Positions 9,144 to 20,809 of a DNA stretch of 64,000 nucleotides are shown piece by piece. Origin of the DNA: Paraniabella hibiscisoli (GTDB lineage: Bacteria > Bacteroidota > Bacteroidia > Chitinophagales > Chitinophagaceae). Location of the stretch: NCBI RefSeq assembly GCF_022512515.1, contig NZ_JAKWBK010000001.1, positions 3,038,001-3,102,000 of the forward strand, in the 5' to 3' direction. The notes below the pieces were generated by a model. It did not search any database. It saw only the letters and a list, made by a program, of their open reading frames with translations, and was not told where the DNA came from. The position numbers and the translations under genes are program-made. The stretch's first letter is position 1. Each line of letters starts with the position of its first letter.

Positions 9144-9211
9144 ATGATTTCTACTTTTATGAGCATAAATTTATCATTTAATATTTTTCATTCAATATTT
9201 ATTATTTTATC

Positions 9212-9617
9212 ATGGCTTATTGGTTGATCAAATCAGAACCGTTTAAATATAGCTGGGACCAGTTGGTAAAAGACAAAAAAACAGTATGGGATGGTGTTCG
9301 CAACTATTCGGCAAGAATAAATCTGAGGGCAATGAAAAAGGCGACCTCGCTTTTTTTACCATAGCAATGAAGGCGTAGAGATCGTGGGTATCGCTAAGAT
9401 CGTAAAAGAAGCATTCCAGGATCCAACAACCGATGACGATCGCTGGGTGGCTGTAGAAGTAGCCCCTCATAAAAAATTAAAGAACCCGGTAACCCTTGCT
9501 CAAATAAAAGCTGAACCGGCGTTAGCTGATATGGATCTGGTTCGCCTGGGCAGACTATCTACTCAGTCGGTAAAGCCAGAAGAGTGGGAGCTGGTGCTGA
9601 AGATGGCGGGCGAATAG
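9212..9617 (+). CDS. EVE domain protein (frameshifted)
   Basis: Reconstructed as 135 residues: MAYWLIKSEPFKYSWDQLV, then WDGVRNYSARINLRAMKKGD and FYHSNEGVEIVGIAKIVKEA. This is the EVE (PUA-like, thymocyte nuclear protein 1) fold, which binds modified bases in DNA or RNA. Two frameshifts, at about 9330-9337 (run of A/G) and 9351-9359 (run of T), each look like one missing base. ATG at 9212 gives the conserved start. It stands alone here, not next to a restriction system. Confidence 0.85.
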
Positions 9618-9728
9618 ATAATGGCGATGGGGGAAAGTATGGTTTGCTAGCCAACCAGTCAGCAATCATCTAATTAACAAAACTTACAGTTGTTAGTTTT
9701 TGTTTAATATTGCACTTTCCTGTGCTGT

Positions 9729-11489
9729 ATGAACAATTATAATAACGTATATAATAGACCGGTTACCCCACCATTTACGGCAATATATTGTGCCGCAACA
9801 TTACCAGCATTATACACCGGTAGACCATGCGGTGTGGCGTTATGTAATGCGGCAGAACTATAATTATCTAAAAGATGTAGCTTACTATCCCTATATACCC
9901 GGTTTAAAGAAAGCAGGGCTAACTATTGAACATATCCCGGATCTGCAAACAATGAACGATCATTTGAAGCAGATAGGCTGGGGCGCTGTAACCGTAAATG
10001 GTTTTATTCCTTCGCAGGCTTTTATGGAGTTTCAGGCGTATCGGGTATTAATTATTGCAGCAGATATACGGCAAATAGAGCATATCGAGTATACGCCTGC
10101 CCCCGATATTATTCACGAGTCGGCTGGGCACGCACCTATTATTGGTGAGCCTGAATATGCCCGGTATTTACAGTTTACCGGGGAAGTAGGTACTAAAGCC
10201 ATGAGCTCAAAAAAGACCATGAGCTGTTTGAAGCCATTCGTAAACTGGCCGTGTTGAAAGAGTTGGCAGGAACAGGCGAAGAGCGGATCCGGCAGGCTGA
10301 AGAAGAGTTGACACATATACAGGCTAATATGGGTGAGCCTTCGGAAATGGCTTTATTAGCGCGTCTGCATTGGTGGACTGTGGAATATGGTTTAATTGGT
10401 AACCTGGATCATTATAAAATATATGGTGCAGGACTTCTTTCTTCGATAAGTGAGAGCGTTAGTTGTATGAAGCCGGATGTAAAAAAGATTATGTATACGC
10501 TGGATGCAGTTAACTATCCTTATGATATAACGCAGCCTCAGCCGCAACTATTTATTACTCCCGATTTTGAGAACCTTATCAGGGTACTCGATAAGTTTGC
10601 TGATTCGCTTTCGTATAGGAGAGGCGGGGTTTTTGGCCTAAGAAAGGCTATCGAATGCGGGCTGCCCAGTACTGTTGTTTATAGTTCGGGGTTGCAGGTA
10701 TCTGGCATATTTGTAGGAAATAGGAAGGAGGAAATACTGTCTTATATACAAACAAAAGGTGCTACAGCGTTGGCAGTTAATAACAAGGAACTGGCCGGGC
10801 ATAATAAAACCTATCATAAAGCTGGTTTTGGCTCGCCTGTTGGGAAATTGAAAGATATTGACCTGCCGATAGAAGAATGTGCTATTAGCGACCTGGCAAA
10901 CCTGGGTATCGAGGAGGGAAAGCAAGCTGTATTACATTTTACAAGCGGTTTGGATGTAAAAGGAAGAGTAGAAAACATTATACAGAGCAATGACAAGATC
11001 ATATTGATTTGTTTTACCCATTGCGAAGTGCTCGATACCACTACCGGGCAGGTATTATTTGAGCCCTCATGGGGGAAATATGACATGGCCGTAGGAGAGA
11101 AAATTGTTTCTGTATTTTCAGGCGCTGCTGATAAGGAAGCATTCGAACAGGTGCCTCTTTTGCCAAAGGAAATGCCGGTTTCTTCTTATAGCCCCGAAAA
11201 ATTGGCCTTGCATCATTTATATCAGTCAGTTCGTGATATAAGAGAAGGTAATTTACCTGTCAGCTCAGTAGGAGAGATATGGAAACAAATACAAACTTTT
11301 CATGCTGATGATTGGCTTTGCGCCCTGGAGATCTTAGAAATCCTGAAGGATCGCCATTACGACTCCGAACTTCAAAACGAAATAGTAGTATATTTAGAGC
11401 ATCTTCAGGTTGTCAGTCCAGCTTTTTCTACCCTTATTAATGATGGTCTGAAAACTTTAAAGCGAATTTCAATTATGCCTCATGCATAG
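9729..11489 (+). CDS. aromatic amino acid hydroxylase (phenylalanine 4-monooxygenase type, frameshifted)
   Basis: About 586 residues. Pterin- and iron-dependent hydroxylase that would convert phenylalanine to tyrosine. The 2-His-1-Glu iron site is visible as DIIHESAGHAPIIGEPEY (two His) and WWTVEYGLIG (Glu). The long C-terminal extension after about residue 330 is usual for the Bacteroidota version. Frameshifts are near 9758-9770 and 10209-10216 (run of A). The product, tyrosine, feeds the catabolic cluster starting about 2.5 kb downstream. Confidence 0.87.
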
Positions 11490-11588
11490 ATATCATCAGG
11501 TTTTTTTAAGAAACAGGGGGAAGTAGCAGACTTTATAATTATGGCACGTAGAACTACGCGCCATAATTGAACTGGCCAGTTTTACATC

Positions 11589-13573
11589 TCAATTAATTGC
11601 TTCTACTTTTAAAGAGGAAGTTATTTCATTAAAGGAAAGTGTAGAAAGATTTATGGTATTGCTAGTGAGTACTACAGCATTTCCCAGGTAATTGTCATGT
11701 TGGTAAAGTGTTACTTTAAGACCAGGTGGAACAGCGACGCTGGATGCCTGATCGTTTATAACGCCCATAGCCTGCAAAGAAGCAAGCGTATATTGCCCGA
11801 TACCTAATTCTTTATACCACCCGCTGTAACTGGTATTTCCATAAAGAGTGATCTTTGCCGGGTATGGATTTACAGGATTTCTGCTGAAAGAATTAAGATA
11901 ATAAGCAAGGCCACGGCTATGGCGGGTGTTGTTTTGATACATTATCGCAAAAATATCTTCTACCTGGTTACGGGCTACTGCTAATACCTCATGCAAAGCA
12001 TATGCTACACTGGAGGGACTAAGAGGCTGGCCGTAATCACTACGGTCCCTGTCAGGTTCCCATTCGGTATTGACGAATTCAAGGTGAACATTATTCTGCG
12101 GATCAACCATATAAGGTTTCATAAATAGTAACGCATCCATCAGTGATCCGCCTAAGGTTCCGTTACCTGTCCAGTTGTTCGAACGATGATATACTAAACT
12201 GTCAGCCTTGTTTCTACCTTCATAAATGTACATGGTTCGTATCAAAGGAGCTGTGAAATTCATGTCATAAGCATGATAAGCAAAAGCATCTCGTCCCAAA
12301 AATCTAAACTGGCTCCATCCGCCCGGTAATTTATATTGTGGTGTTGTAAGAATGCATTCCTTGCATAATTAGTCATTTCCTGGTTTCCTAATATATAGGC
12401 AATGTCAACAAAAAACAGGTTTTTTATTGTCTCCCAGTTATTGGTTCGAACGGAAAGCGTCTTAAAGTAGTTAAACCTGTTTGTAAGCCAGGCATCGATG
12501 AAACTTCTGCTATATGCGTCAATTTGCTGCCTGATAATAGAATAGCCTTTAAAAAATCCAGCATAGCTGTTTCATTGGGGGTATGGCTGGTAGGGTTATT
12601 AACTGCAGCCCAGCTAAGTAGGTATTGCTTTGCTTTGTTCACATAATTATAACCTGCAGTGTCCTGTTGATTCAGAAACCATTGCAATGCTAAAGCGAAT
12701 ACGCGACCGCCGTCTTGTATGGCATTATTTCTATTGGTAAGGCTGGTTACATCGGCGGCGGGCGCGGGGTTGCAGTAAGTGCCTGATTGGCTTTTGTGGT
12801 TACCTGTGTACTGATGAGATAGCGTGCACTTCCCGATGCGATCAAATCAAGCAAAATAGAGTCGTAAGTAATTTCGTCCATAACTATATTGGGTACATAA
12901 CCAGGGGCCTCCAGTTCTGCATAGTTGAAGAGTAACTGAGGTTTATAGGTGGTATTGGTAGCTTCTTTTGATGCAAAATCCGAATAGAAACTTCCTGGTA
13001 CACTGGAATTACGGGGCTGCATTATAATACGGATAGAAAGAATTTTATCGGATTGCCAGGCGGCCTGCATTACTGATTGTGGAATATTGAAATCAACCGT
13101 GCTGCCCGTAGTTTTTATGGTGCCAGGTACTTCGCCGATTTGCTGTCCATCCCTTGGCGCATTATTCCAGGTAATGCCATTTTCGGTCCACTGCTTACTT
13201 GCTGTTGCGTAGTATACCCATTTGGCATTTGCCGTATCTGGTCCGGTAACTCCACCAGTAAGCCTTAATGTGGCAGATCCCATATTAAAAGCACTAGCGG
13301 GTAAACCGCTTAAATCGAATTTTAAATACGATTCTCTTTGGTATCCAGGGCTGTCCTTTTTGCAATAAGCCATTGAGCGGTGCCATAATTGGAGAACGCA
13401 TAAGCGCCGTCCTGAACATAGGCATCAGCAATGGGTGACAGCGATTGCGAAATTACCGATCTGGGTGTTGTAAGAGGCGTTCCATCTGTAAGGCTATATT
13501 TACGACAACCTGTTATTAATGTAAGGGTCATCAGGATAATGAAAGCACGGAAAGTTTTGACTTTTGGAAGCAT
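11589..13573 (-). CDS. DNRLRE - alginate-lyase-like - crystallin-like secreted protein (frameshifted)
   Basis: One gene reconstructed from four frame segments; shifts near 13340, 12765, 12540 and 12300. N terminus MLPKVKTFRAFIILMTLTLI ends in a lipobox (TGC). Next is a DNRLRE/CBM96-like beta domain (IADAYVQDGAYAFSNYGTAQ, then SYLKFDLSGLP). The middle is an alpha/alpha-toroid alginate-lyase-like region (QDGGRVFALALQW, GRDAFAYHAYDMNF). The C-terminal 45 residues (KVTLYQHDNYLGNAVVL, then EITSSLKVE) look like one beta/gamma-crystallin motif. Probably a surface polysaccharide lyase; the substrate is not certain. Confidence 0.7.
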
Positions 13574-14031
13574 GGCAAATAAACGTTTAGGGTTAATAAA
13601 TGGAGTGGACCTGTACGAGTACTACGACAATGAGTTGTTTTCTACAATTTATGTTACAAATAGAGCCTTGGGGGTAGAAAATCTTAAAGAAAAAGAAGAA
13701 AAATATAAATTTTTGCATTGTATTGGTTTTTAATATATTGAATCGGTCTGTGGTCTTATTTTTATACCAGATCAATGCTATTAAGCGAACATTTTTCCTC
13801 CTGGCCGGAAGTATAAAATGCTTTTAGCCAACTGAAGCGCCAATCAGGATGTGCGCTAAATATGCAACAGTAATTAAGTGCGCGCTTTCAAGAATAGAAA
13901 TACAGGCCATATCTATTAACACTAAGGGAACAGATAGCTCCCATGCTACTTGTAGCAAAGCTGACGATTCAAAATTAGGTAGCGGAATGTTCAGTTTTCC
14001 CTTAGCACAACGACCGTTATGAAGGGATTAA
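13574..14031. other. 458-bp spacer without recognisable gene
   Basis: Between the start of the lyase gene and the end of homogentisate dioxygenase, both on the minus strand. Short open frames here have no family features. It must hold the lyase promoter and the 3' end signals of hmgA; I found no clear TAnnTTTG box or terminator hairpin. Confidence 0.5.
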
Positions 14032-15187
14032 TTATTCTGCCCAACTCATAACATAGTTGTCATTTTCTATATCAAGCGCTTGCTGGGTAAGCATCAGTGG
14101 GCGAAAAGTATCAACCATTACTGCCAGTTCTTTTGTTTCCCTGGCACCGATACTTTTTCAACAGCGCCGGGATGTGGTCCATGTGGGATGCCTGCGGGGT
14201 GAAGCGTGATCATACCCCTTGTTACATGCTTGCGGCTCATAAAGTCTCCGTCTACATAGTAGATCACCTCATCGCTATCAATGTTACTGTGATTGTACGG
14301 TGCAGGAACTGCCAGGGGATGATAATCGAACAGGCGCGGCACAAAAGAGCATACCACGAATGCATTGGTTTCAAAAGTTTGATGTACAGGTGGTGGCTGA
14401 TGAACCCGGCCGGTAATGGGTTCAAAGTCGTGGATAGAGAAGATATACGGATAACAACAACCATCCCAGCCTACCACATCAAAAGGATGCGTTCCGTAAT
14501 GTAGTCCATATAACATTCCTTTCTTCTTTGCTTTGATCATAAAATCGCCTTTTTCATCCAATGTTTTAAGATCCTGCGGAGGACGTATATCACGTTCACA
14601 ATAAGGCGCATGTTCCATCAGCTGACCCAACCGGCTCATATACCGCTTGGGGTAACGCAGAGGCGTAAATGACTCTACAATAAATAAACGGTTATGCTCA
14701 TCGTTAAACGATATCTGGTAAATGGTGCCACGCGGAAGAATGATGTAATCGCCAAAACTAAAAGGCAATTCGCCGTATTGTGTATGTACAGTGCCGCTGC
14801 CTTCGTGTATGAAAATAAGCTCATCAGCATCTGTATTCTTGTAATAATAGTTCTGCATGCTTTGTTGCGGAGCCGCCAATACAATATGACAGTCGTTGTT
14901 AACCAAAACCGGCACACGGCTTTGTAAAAAATCCTTTGCAGGTTTAATCTTGAATCCTTCGAAGCTTCTATGCTGTAGCATTTTTCTTCTGCTATCCTCG
15001 GACTCACATCCACCTGGGGTTCGGTCCTTATGATTTGAGTAGGAGGGTGACAATGATATAATAGTGAATAATCATCACTAAACCCTTCTGTAGAAAATAA
15101 CTGCTCGCTGTATAATGAACAGTCAGGTTTTCTGAATTGTGTATGACGTTTATGGGGAATGTTGCCCAGTGTGTAATAATGCGCCAT
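14032..15187 (-). CDS. hmgA: homogentisate 1,2-dioxygenase (frameshifted)
   Basis: Reconstructed as 385 residues from MAHYYTLGNIPHKRHTQFRK to the tail NDNYVMSWAE. Non-haem iron dioxygenase opening the homogentisate ring to maleylacetoacetate. The cupin segments DELIFIHEGSGTVHTQYGEL, SDEVIYYVDGDFM and ITLHPAGIPHGPHPGA include the expected His/Glu ligands. Frameshifts at about 14980-14985 and 14152-14158 are both in five-base runs. It diverges from hppD, the preceding enzyme of tyrosine breakdown, across a 448-bp region. Confidence 0.92.
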
Positions 15188-15453
15188 GTTCTATAATTTA
15201 GAAATGAAAAATGTAGCATGTAAAATAAAAGATCACCAGTTTTTACATGATGTGTCGAATAGGGTGACGTACCTATTACATGTTCCCGGCCATCGCGAGC
15301 GTAGCCAGAAGAAAACAGTATTTCCATTTTCTTTTATCAATCCAGTAAATAAAGTTTCTAAAGTACAGCATCGCTATAAGTACTTTTTAGAGCACTAATG
15401 ATATCATTGGCAGTCTAAAATTACAGATAAAAAAATTGCATTAGTAAAATAAC
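15188..15453. other. hmgA-hppD divergent control region, hmgA-proximal part
   Basis: Non-coding region upstream of hmgA. It should contain the hmgA promoter, but I could not place a convincing -7 box on the minus strand. No gene or strong repeat is visible. Confidence 0.4.
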
Positions 15454-15461
15454 TATCTTTG
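15436..15461 (+). promoter_or_regulatory. probable promoter of the hppD operon
   Basis: TATCTTTG at 15454-15461 matches the Bacteroidota -7 consensus TAnnTTTG. A TTG at 15436-15438 is a plausible -33 element, though the 15-nt spacer is a little short. Transcription would start within about ten bases, at or just before the ATG of a 30-codon open frame. Confidence 0.55.
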
Positions 15462-15469
15462 TATTTTAA

Positions 15470-15562
15470 ATGAGGCCAGATTATCCATATAAAATTTTTA
15501 CTGACAAACGTGTGAATTACGTGTTGTTGGTTGAGGCGCTTGCTACTGATCACCAGATCTAA
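15470..15562 (+). CDS. possible 30-residue leader peptide upstream of hppD
   Basis: Open frame MRPDYPYKIFTDKRVNYVLL followed by VEALATDHQI. Its ATG is 8 bp after the -7 box, so the mRNA would be almost leaderless. Three Tyr and one Phe fall in the first 17 codons. A 6-bp hairpin (15569-15574 with 15585-15590) and a T-rich tract follow before hppD. Not recognised as a known gene. It could be an attenuating leader or chance. Confidence 0.3.
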   Translation: MRPDYPYKIFTDKRVNYVLLVEALATDHQI

Positions 15563-15635
15563 CCTATTCTTCTATTTTGTCCCGTAGAAGGGATATTTCA
15601 TTCTTTTTCTTTTTTAACGATCTTAAATACTTGTT

Positions 15636-16765
<1,130 letters not shown>

Positions 16766-16844
16766 TTGGTAAGTTGATTAGTTGATAGGTTAACTAGTAG
16801 AGAGGAATTTAGAATTTGACATTTAATATTTACGTTTTTCATTC

Positions 16845-18070
16845 ATGAAACTTTCACAATTAGCAGAAACAATGCCGGCTCCGGCGCCCCTGGCAATAGG
16901 GAGTGCCATCAAGGAGCGTATAAATAAAGGCGAGCAGATTTACAATTTAACCATTGGTGATTTTTCACCTTCCCTGTTTCCAATACCTCAGTTGCTGGAA
17001 GAATCGATTATAGAAGCTTATCAAAAAAAGCAAACGAATTACCCGGCACCTGAAGGTAATGCGGACTTGAGAGAACGTCTTTCTGGCTTTATACGCCATT
17101 TCCAAAACCTTCATTATACACCTGCTGAGATATTGGTGGCATCTGGCGGCAGGCCATTGATTTTCGCAGCCTATCAAACGATAGTAGACAAAGGTGATAA
17201 AGTGATTTACCCGGTTCCATCCTGGAATAATCATTACTATGTACAGTTAAGCGGAGCCAGGGGATGTGCTCTCGAAACTTCCGTAGAGAACAATTTTATG
17301 CTAACCGCTGAAGATATCCGCCCGCATATAAAAGATGCTGTTTTATTGGCTTTATGCTCGCCTCAAAATCCTACAGGAACATGTTATACGCAGGGCCAAA
17401 TGAAAGCTATATGTGATATGGTTGTTGAAGAGAATAACCGGCGCAGGGATGATGAGAAAAACTGTATGTGTTATACGATCATATTTATAACCTGCTGGTG
17501 AGAGATTCAGCACAGCATATTGATCCGGTTTCGGTATGTCCGGCAATGAAAGCATACACCATTTTTACAGATGCAGTGAGTAAGAATTTTGCCGCTACCG
17601 GCGTGCGCGTAGGCTGGGGATATGGACCCGAACGGTTGATCAATAAAATGAAAACAATTTTAAGCCATGTAGGGGCCTGGGCGCCTATGGCCGAACAAAA
17701 AGCGCTGGCCGTCTTCTTTGATAATTTGCCGGTTGTAGAAGAATACCTGCATCACTTTAAAAGAAAGATTGCCCGCCGTCTGGATGGTTTTTATGAGGGC
17801 CTGATGGAACTCAAACAAGAAGGGCTTGCTGTAGATGTAATAGCGCCGCAGTCTTCAATTTATTTAACCGTAAAAATGGATATACCCGGAAATATTTTTA
17901 ACGAGTTGCTGGATGAAGGTGTTGCCGTGATACCGTTTTCAGCTTTTGGGGCGCAACAAGCAGGTAATTGGTTTAGGTTAAGTGTGGGTACTTGTAAGCT
18001 CGAAGATATTGCTCCTGTTATACAAAAGTTTAGAAAAGTGCTAATGCAAAAAACAGAAATAGTTCATTAA
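16845..18070 (+). CDS. PLP-dependent class I/II aminotransferase (frameshifted)
   Basis: 408 residues after restoring one A in the run near 17457-17461. Fold type I aminotransferase: GNADLRERLSGFIRHF, ALCSPQNPTGTCYTQGQM (Asn of the NPTG motif), the Schiff-base lysine in FTDAVSKNFAATGVRVGW, and FRLSVGTCKLEDI with the substrate-carboxylate Arg. Located between hppD and the FAH gene, it is a good candidate for the tyrosine/aromatic aminotransferase that makes 4-hydroxyphenylpyruvate. The amino-acid specificity is inferred from context only. Confidence 0.88.
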
Positions 18071-18176
18071 AATAATACTTATGAAATGTGGCGAAAGAGA
18101 ATATTCATTTTCATACCCTGTTGAATGAATGTTTCTGCGGAATGATATGTGATCAAAATCAAATAAAAACACACAC

Positions 18177-19182
18177 ATGAAACTGGTATCTTTTTTATAT
18201 AATGATGGTATTGAACAATGCGGGATATTGGTGGATAAACAGGTATACCCAACCAGCAGCATTGGGATGCCTGGTACTATGTCAGCATTACTGAATAACT
18301 GGGACGAGTCGTATTCGCGATTGAAGGACATTGAGAAGGATATTGTTTCAGGTAAGCAGTTTCATAGCCTTGATCTGGATAAGGTGAGTTTATTGGCGCC
18401 AGTGCCCCGCCCCAGCTCTTGCAGGGACGGCTATGCTTTCAGGCAGCACGTAGCAGCTGCGCGTCGTAACCGCAAACTACCTATGATACCCGAGTTTGAT
18501 GCTTACCCCATTTTTTATTTTACCAATCATAATAGTATCCAGGGGCCGGGTGCAATTAAATGTATGCCCGATCATTTTCAGAAACTGGATTTTGAATTGG
18601 AAGTAGCTACCGTAATAGGCAAGCGTGGACGTAATATCAAAGCTACAGATGCAGATGCTTATATTGCCGGCCTGATGATCATGAATGATATGAGTGCACG
18701 TACATTACAAATGGAAGAAATGCTATTAAACCTTGGACCTGCCAAAGGGGAAGGATTTTTCGACCGTGATCGGTCCCTGGCTGGTAACCCTTGATGAACT
18801 TAAGGATTTTGAGTCAGCCCCTAAATTGAATCATGTTGGCCGCAACTGGAATTTAAAAATGACCTGTAGCGTAAACGGTGTGCAGGTGAGTGAAGGCAAC
18901 CTGGGAGATATGGACTGGACCTTTGCTGAAATCATCGAAAGAGCGTCTTATGGTGTGGATGTGTATCCGGGCGATGTTATCGGGAGCGGTACTGTGGGCA
19001 CCGGCTGCTTTTTGGAGCTCAATGGAACAGGAAAGCTGAATGACCCGGAGTATAAAGAACAGTGGCTGCAGGAGGGTGATGAAGTGGTAATGGAAGTAGA
19101 AGGCTTAGGCGTATTGAGCAACACTATTATTGCGGAGCAAACAGATTGGAGTATATTAGCAGTGAAGAAGGAACTGGACTAA
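18177..19182 (+). CDS. fumarylacetoacetate hydrolase family protein (frameshifted)
   Basis: 334 residues after removing one G from the run near 18746-18751. The FAH metal site is seen in FQKLDFELEVATVIGKRGRN (Glu ligands) and GLMIMNDMSARTLQMEE (Asp). DVIGSGTVGTGCFLEL is the family's C-terminal barrel signature. It would hydrolyse fumarylacetoacetate to fumarate and acetoacetate, the last step of the pathway. An Asp/Glu-based metal site is also used by other FAH-fold hydrolases, but the neighbours favour this role. The stop codon abuts an inverted repeat that flanks the next gene. Confidence 0.9.
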
Positions 19183-19642
19183 CCGCAGAGAAAGGAGAAC
19201 GCGGGGCTAACGCAGAGACTATGACAAACGAAACGTTGAATAAAATTGGTGGAGTCATTCTTGATGCTTGTATTACTGTGCATCGGGAGTTAGGACCAGG
19301 TTTATTAGAGTCGGCTTACGTCATCTCGTTAGTACGTGAGCTGTATCTTAGAGAGATTAATACAAGAGTTCAGGTACCGGTAGAGATGACTTATAAGGAA
19401 ACGCCTTTAGGCAAAATATATGTAATTGATATTCTGGTTGAAAACGAAATTGTCCTTGAAATAAAAGCAGTAGAAAGAATGGAGCCTGTCTTTAAAGCGC
19501 AATTAATTACCTACTTAAAGTTAACTAATAAAAAGCTTGGGTATCTTATTAATTTCAATGTTCCTTTATTAAAGGACGGATTCTTAAGGATCGTTAACAA
19601 CTTTTAGCTCAGCGTAAACTCCTTGTCTCATTTCTCTGCGGT
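19182..19642. repeat. inverted-repeat-bounded cassette carrying the GxxExxY gene
   Basis: ACCGCAGAGAAA at 19182-19193 is the exact reverse complement of TTTCTCTGCGGT at 19631-19642. Pairing continues inward with mismatches, with TAACGCAGAG near 19208-19217 opposite the complement of CTCAGCGTAA near 19609-19618. The pair encloses only the GxxExxY gene and begins on the last base of the FAH gene's stop codon, as if a small cassette had entered the operon. No target-site duplication is evident. Confidence 0.6.
19221..19607 (+). CDS. GxxExxY protein
   Basis: 128 residues from MTNETLNKIGGVILDACI. The family motif is in HRELGPGLLESAYVISLVRE, followed by the PD-(D/E)XK-like core YVIDILVENEIVLEIKAVER and the tail LITYLKLTNKKLGYLINFNV. 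This matches the fold of small nuclease-like proteins, though activity is not established for the family. An in-frame start at 19146 is open but overlaps the FAH gene. The ATG at 19221 fits the family N terminus. Inverted repeats on both sides suggest separate acquisition. Confidence 0.85.
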   Translation: MTNETLNKIGGVILDACITVHRELGPGLLESAYVISLVRELYLREINTRVQVPVEMTYKETPLGKIYVIDILVENEIVLEIKAVERMEPVFKAQLITYLKLTNKKLGYLINFNVPLLKDGFLRIVNNF

Positions 19643-19655
19643 GAAATTATCAATA

Positions 19656-20522
19656 ATGATTTTAGACTTACAACAACTCAGCACAATCGATAAGCAACAC
19701 TACCTGCAGCACATTATTGCGCCGCGGCCTATTTGCTTTGCCAGCACCATCAGTAAAGCGGGTCAGGTGAACCTAAGCCCCTTTAGCTTTTTTAATTTGT
19801 TTTCTACTGATCCGGCAATAGTGGTTTTCAGCCCTTCCCGCAGGGTGAGAGATAATACCATAAAACATACTTTAGAGAATGTGCTGGAGGTTCCCGAAGT
19901 TGGTATCAATATCGTTGATTACGATATGGTGCAGCAAACCTCTCTGGCAAGTTGCGAATACAGCAAGGATATTTCTGAATTTGAGAAGGCGGGCTTTACA
20001 ATGGAATCTGCCCAACTGATCAAACCACCACTGGTTAAAGAAAGCAAGGCCAAAATGGAATGCAAGGTACTTGAGGTGACATCACTCGGCGATAAAGGAG
20101 GTGCCGGGAACCTGGTGATATGTGAGGTGCTTCGCATACATTTAGATGAAAGTATTCTGGATAATAATAAGAGGGTTGATCAGCGCCGGTTAAAACATGT
20201 AGCACGCCTGGGAGGCAACTGGTATTGCAGGGTTGATGAAGCCAATCTTTTTGAAGTAGAAAAACCTAATGTGAAGCTAGGCATCGGCTTTGATGCATTG
20301 CCTGAAGCTATTCGAAACAGCACAGTACTTACTGGAAACGACCTGGGCATTCTGGCTAATGTGGAAATACTGCCACCAATACAACCTGGCTTTTCAGATA
20401 TACAATTGGAGCAATTACTGGCTGATGCAGGTAACAGGCCTGTGACCATACACCAATATGCAGCTAACCTTATCGCAGCCGGAAAAATAGCAGAAGCCTG
20501 GCAGGTCTTACTAAGATCTTAA
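19656..20522 (+). CDS. flavin reductase family protein
   Basis: 288 residues. The N-terminal half has the FMN-binding split-barrel signature: HIIAPRPICFASTISKAGQV, LSPFSFFNLFSTDPAIVVFS. The C-terminal 90 residues are a less conserved helical extension. Such proteins commonly sit beside hmgA, hppD and FAH genes in Bacteroidota, but the role in aromatic breakdown is not defined. An in-frame start at 19623 lies inside the inverted repeat; ATG at 19656 is preferred because the conserved sequence begins there. Confidence 0.88.
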   Translation: MILDLQQLSTIDKQHYLQHIIAPRPICFASTISKAGQVNLSPFSFFNLFSTDPAIVVFSPSRRVRDNTIKHTLENVLEVPEVGINIVDYDMVQQTSLASCEYSKDISEFEKAGFTMESAQLIKPPLVKESKAKMECKVLEVTSLGDKGGAGNLVICEVLRIHLDESILDNNKRVDQRRLKHVARLGGNWYCRVDEANLFEVEKPNVKLGIGFDALPEAIRNSTVLTGNDLGILANVEILPPIQPGFSDIQLEQLLADAGNRPVTIHQYAANLIAAGKIAEAWQVLLRS

Positions 20523-20809
20523 GGCAACACACCTTTTATCGCTACCTGCATTTAAACAGCAGGATGTATAGTTGTATGCCCTTGAACAATCTTTACTGTG
20601 CCAACTTCAGGGAGGTTTCCATCTCTCTTCATCTTTTACCAATCCTTAACAAATTTTAAGGATTACTATTTTTATAAAAACGGTATTAAGAAGTATCTAA
20701 TAAAAAATAGATATGCCATTAGCATACTGATGTAAACTTCCGGGGTTGACATCAATATTGCTTACTGCCTGAGGTAAACCTCAACTTTTAATCATTAAAA
20801 ATATACATA

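Noticed and set aside
13574-13775. Small coding regions in the spacer upstream of the lyase gene
   Set aside because: The open frames are low-complexity (runs of Phe or Lys), on both strands of the same AT-rich DNA, without start signals.
14097-14927. Plus-strand open frames opposite hmgA
   Set aside because: Shadows of the homogentisate dioxygenase gene, whose family motifs are clear on the minus strand.
19146-19220. Longer GxxExxY protein starting at 19146
   Set aside because: The extra 25 residues overlap the FAH gene and the inverted repeat, and the family N terminus begins at the ATG at 19221.
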